Assembly: GCA_027405735.1 (NCBI GenBank)
Contig: JAPEHQ010000004.1
Span: forward strand, 2,604,001 to 2,668,000
DNA length: 64,000 bases
Reading direction: 5' to 3'
Origin: Mucor racemosus
Lineage: Eukaryota > Mucoromycota > Mucoromycetes > Mucorales > Mucoraceae
Under the pieces are notes generated by a model. It was not told the origin of the DNA and made no database searches. It saw nothing but the letters and a program-made list of their open reading frames with translations. Below are positions 60,113 through 64,000 of this stretch, one piece after another (position 1 is the first letter of the stretch; each line of letters begins with the position of its first letter). A program made the position numbers and the translations under genes.

Positions 60113-61249
60113 ATTTGAGAATTCAACCAAACAATCTAATTTAAGTTATTATTTCAATAAATTGTTTAAATGCGTTACGTTAATACAATACTCAAAATAA
60201 ATATTCTGGGTGTGCATGTAATATCCCTTAAAGATTTTTGAGGTAAATCGCTATCTTGTTTAAAATGCAATTAACCATATGAAATACAATCATGAAGATA
60301 TGATTTAATGTTCAGTACTTTTATATAATCAAAATAATAATCTTTTTTCTTGCATCACATTTATACCAAATTGCGGGATCCATACAGAAGTACTTAATAT
60401 ACTATAGCAGTAGCTCCTATAAAACATCTATTTACTTAAATATGCGCTTGAAGTAATTTAAACTACATGAATCGTGCTGCGACCACATTTTGCTACAACT
60501 TTTATATAGACTATACACATTTACCTCAGGGCTTATTCTTTATGTTCTGACTGTCATTACATGCAACAAAAGTTGAAGGTTAGCATTATATCAAATTAAA
60601 ATATTCTATTTTTTGTACGTTTAATTGTATTGTAAACATCAATAGAATTACACAATAAAATAGTTTTTAAAAATCTAACGGAATATTCGTGCAATTTATT
60701 CGTGCAATTATGAAATAGATTATTGAATGGTGATTATATCATTTTGTTGGGAATTCTCAAGTTATTGTAACCCAACATCACCTACTATCTGTTTTCGAAT
60801 GCCAACACCTTTAATAATAACATCCTTCACGAAAATACGAGTTATGGAAGCAAGTACTGTGTTATCCGGTTCGTCCAAAAGTTTTATTCAGTTGGAAGCA
60901 GCTGGCTTATCAACCTTCTTTTATCAACTTCTTCCTTATCAGCCTCGTATTCATTTTTATCGGCTTTATTTTTGCCTTATTTATCATCATCAGGTTTATT
61001 TTCATTACGAAGAGCATAACGTATGTTTAAATGACGGCAAATAGTATCTGCAACATTTCTACTAGAGTTAGTAGAGTCAATCCTTTTTAATGCCATTGGA
61101 TTCCAAAGTATGTATCGAGATTCTTGCCGGTAATTCTCTTCAGTAAAAAAAATTAGATAAATATCGTAATACATTTGACTGTATGCTTTCTGGACTATAT
61201 AGCTTTTGAACAGCATAATTCCAGAAGCTAAGAATGAGCAAATATTTAT
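60113..61249. other. Intergenic segment with decayed minus-strand coding fragment
   Basis: On the minus strand, 61216 down to 60977 reads MALKRIDSTNSSRNVADTIC.. to a stop, followed by NKADKNEYEADKEEVDKRR, and in another frame KLLDEPDNTVLASITRIF then KDVIIKGVGIRKQIVGDVGL (about 60900-60780). The composition is protein-like and continuous across a stop and a frameshift, which suggests a decayed gene. I do not recognise the family. Confidence 0.35.
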
Positions 61250-62520
61250 ATATCAAATTTCCTAATCTTCAAAATAAAAGCGCCCCACTTTTCTCAACAA
61301 CTAGATACATATATGCTAAACACTTTTTAAAATATACCTTAGGCACTGCTAAACAGATATAAATTGGTTGCATTATGCTAGCTATTTCTAAGTTTATTCT
61401 AAATATTGCGAAAGTCTCAAAAACAAGTAAACCTCACTGACTTCTCCTTAAAAGCTAAGTCTCATTTTTCATTCCTGATTTACTTTTTTTTTTACTAAAT
61501 AACACCATAAAAAAATTATATATGAATGTACCTGAGATGTTCCACTTTAATTCAAAAACGCCTTTCCAAAAATATCCTATCTTTTACAGTTGGTATAACT
61601 TTTTTAACGATAATGTTTCAGATTTTTATAGTTATTTCTCTGCTAAAAATTAAAAACTTTGAGCTTGCATATCTTTCCAAAACATTAAGCTATATTAACT
61701 TTTTTTAAAAAATAAAACTTGCTTATTTTGAAGTACTCTATAACATATTTCAGTATAAAAAAATTCTGAGCACTTTTATTTTTTTTCTCATTTTTTTGAC
61801 ATTTTTGTAGTAGATTTCAAAATATTTGTTAAACTAAGCAGCAGTTTTTTTTCATTCATGCCGTCAACTTCGTTGAGCTCTCTTGGATCCAATTTAGTTC
61901 TTTTAAAAATATTGATTTTTCGTGGAGATATCCTCAAAAATGTGTACAAGGAAATACATTCGTTTTTAGCTATAATTTCGCCCCTGTATACCCTCATCTC
62001 AAATTCTGAATTTGAAAAAAATCGGTAAAAATCTCGTTTTCTCCACGAATAATGCAGCGAAAAGGTTCAGCAACAGCCCAATCGATAGATAATTATGTTG
62101 CGCATTATTTTAACTGCTCATATTTGACATATACTTTTAAAAAGCGACGTGTATCTTCAAAAAACCTTCAAAATTTCAATTGCATTTTACGCAAAATTTA
62201 TTGTCAAAAAATTTTCTGTATTTTACGTAGTTAAGTGCAGAATTAAAAACTATACAAAAAGTATTTAATACGCTAATTCAACTTAATTTGTAGTTCAGGA
62301 ATCATTAAACGATTTTGTTTTTCGAATCATTTTTCGATCATTTCAATAAATAATTTTGGAACCCCGTTATGATAGGTTTTAGGTTATGATAAGGAATGTT
62401 ACTTCGGTTATCTCAACTAAAAACCAACATTTTTTACTGAAACAAAAAATGCAGAGTAGCAATCGATTAAACCTATCTTGTGAACACAGAAATTAAGCCC
62501 TGAATAATGAGTTTTTTTTT
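61250..62520 (+). repeat. Block A copy, plus strand, diverged
   Basis: Follows block A from TAAGCTATA.. and CACTTTTATTTTTTTTC through the SLSSL..ILIFRGDILKNV and PLYTLISNSE stretch to TTCAATTGCATTTTACGCAA and AAACAAAAAATGCAGAG. More diverged than the 4.5-9.1 kb pair, and the frame is broken by a stop near 62024. Confidence 0.75.
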
Positions 62521-63082
62521 GGAAGCACGCAGTAATAAATTAAGGCGATAGTTGTATTACAAGAGACATTATTAGCAGTAACTGCTTTTTTTTTGCTTTC
62601 AGTAATGGTATCATTTAGAGATTAACTTAATCATTGTTTATTTTTTTGACTATGATATATCAATTGATAGAAGAAACTATGAGTACTGCAATATTATTTT
62701 TTTGGTTGATTATGTCTTTGATAAGCGCTTGCTAAACTCTCTATACCAGCAGTTTAAAACATATACTTTTTGGCCGTCGGTGGTTGCAATTTAGGTCTTT
62801 TTTTTTATTAACCCTTTAGCCTGGAAAAACAGGCCTTTGGAAACCACACTGGTGGCACAATTCCTAAATGTTTGGCAGCAAACAGAGAAAGTAACGGATA
62901 TTTGTTGCTGTATCTCTTCCAGTAAATCAATGTTCGAGTTGTAAATTTAAATCCAAGATTTTTGTTGGTAATTTCAATCTATTTTTTAAAATAAATATCA
63001 AGATCACTTTTAAAATTTTGATACTGTATGTAGCTAATGACAGTTGGCTTACCATTATTGTCATTTTTGTTTTCATTGTTAT
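62521..63082. other. Unassigned AT-rich segment
   Basis: No gene, no match to other repeat blocks noticed. Confidence 0.4.
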
Positions 63083-63475
63083 ATCAAAAGATACTAATAT
63101 AAAAATAATCTGCTAAAAGATACATTTTATTAATTCATTAATGCTTCGTATTTATATGTTTTCTAGATAGTTATATGATTATTAATATTATTAATGAATT
63201 GCCGGGTATTGAGGAGGTACTTGATATGATTTGTTCCCAAATCATATACAATGGAATTTGTGGAGTTGGGAATCTGAAATTGTATCATCTGGATAAGATG
63301 TAGGATTGCTTATATTTCATTGTTGTCAAGTGTTCCTGAAGGTTCCTGATAGTCGCTGTTAATGCTAGTGGTTATGCATGACATTTAGTATGAGTTACTA
63401 AATGCCATGCCATGTTGGATTTCAATAGTTGTTCCTGGATTTCTACATCTGGGTAAACTTCTGATATATCATTTA
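63083..63475 (+). repeat. Block B fragment, plus strand
   Basis: Matches the reverse complement of 38.15-38.55 and 46.29-46.69 kb: ATCAAAAGATACTAATATAA, GATTTGTTCCCAAATCATAT, CTGATAGTCGCTGTTAATGC, then ACATCTGGGTAAACTTCTGA. The GATTTGTTCCCAAATC palindrome matches the 46.5-kb copy better than the 38.4-kb one. Confidence 0.8.
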
Positions 63476-64000
63476 TACAAACTAAGCGAGGGCGGTATAT
63501 ACATATACAGTACAGTAATTGCCCAAAATTTTATTATTAAAGTCAATTAAAAAAGTTGGCGATAATCAAATTTCTAATTGATTACTGAATTACCAAGAAC
63601 TGATTGAAGTACAAATGTGATTGATTATGTGTTGTTCGCTGAGCTCACTTTTTGAGTCTTTCTAGAAAATGAATAAAGAGGTTTTATTATGCGTACTGTA
63701 GTACAATATTGCTGTAATTAATAATGTTCGATTTATTACCTACTTGATGAACACCAAAATTAGAATACACATACAAACAGTAGGCCTGAATACAGCGTAC
63801 AATATTAAACTTTAGCATCCAAGATGTTGTTGTTTTGTAGAACTAGAAAGATCATGTTATTCTCTTTATAAAATCAAATATTCATACAGAAAATCAATCT
63901 CAAAAATAGGATCGAAAATACCGGAGTCTATAGAGGAAAGATAAAATCAATTGTTAGTCTTTTAAAAGCTGTGCGTAGAAAGGTAAAATGAAAAAAAGGC
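63476..64000. other. Right-edge intergenic segment
   Basis: No gene or repeat recognised up to the window end. Confidence 0.4.

Noticed and set aside
1..64000. tRNA, rRNA or other structured RNA genes
   Set aside because: Looked for GGTTCGA-type B boxes with a plausible A box on both strands; the few GTTCGA words (for example 9935, 22436, 31332, 42901) have no cloverleaf around them. A tRNA scan would be decisive.

Overview
The window looks like a piece of nuclear chromosome from an early-diverging filamentous fungus, most likely Mucoromycota/Mucorales. The reasons are: very AT-rich intergenic DNA, short introns of about 50-95 nt with GT..AG ends, TATA boxes about 50-100 nt before start codons, fungal-only families (Zn2Cys6 regulators, PDR-type ABC transporter, fungal thaumatin-like protein, Crypton-type recombinase), and Gln/Pro-rich low-complexity tails. 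The species cannot be named from the sequence alone.

Layout. 0.4-4.5 kb: a small conserved-looking gene of unknown function (minus) diverges from a complete three-exon Bro1/ALIX-type ESCRT gene (plus). 4.5-14.1 kb: gene-free compound repeat, plus orientation, with its first 2.3-kb block ('block A') tandemly duplicated. 14.5-28.3 kb: host gene island holding a six-exon PH-domain/coiled-coil protein, a regulator-like protein without a zinc cluster, a convergent F-box-like protein, a regulator with two complete Zn2Cys6 clusters, and a secreted thaumatin-like protein. 28.3-32.6 kb: intergenic DNA, a minus-strand block A fragment and a degenerate 46-bp tandem array. 32.6-49.9 kb: two more compound repeat units, head to tail and inverted relative to the 4.5-14 kb unit. 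51.5-56.1 kb: a full-length PDR-type ABC transporter (four exons). 58-60 kb: two tandem paralogues of a small secreted protein family. 60-64 kb: intergenic DNA with further block A and block B fragments.

The main non-routine result is the compound repeat. Three units (about 6.8-14.1, 32.6-43.2 and 43.2-49.9 kb) can be aligned by eye, so insertions into one unit show up as empty sites in another. The 32.6-43.2 kb unit carries four nested insertions: a 160-bp TA-flanked MITE, a 1.9-kb element with an intact DDE transposase gene, a 355-bp TG..CA solo LTR with a 5-bp target duplication, and a 3.5-kb element with a decayed Crypton-like tyrosine recombinase (Ndc10-like + GCR1_C-like domains). The plus-strand unit has its own 662-bp TG..CA insertion. 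All three units carry a decayed WD40 fragment that reads like the C-terminus of a cytoplasmic dynein intermediate chain, so the repeat appears to have captured a host gene piece.

The host genes do not form an evident pathway. Bro1 (endosomal sorting), the PH/coiled-coil protein, the F-box protein and the regulators are ordinary housekeeping or regulatory genes; the ABC transporter, thaumatin-like protein and small secreted pair are surface or secreted functions located near the repeat blocks. All coordinates of repeat edges were judged by eye and are approximate unless a target duplication defines them.
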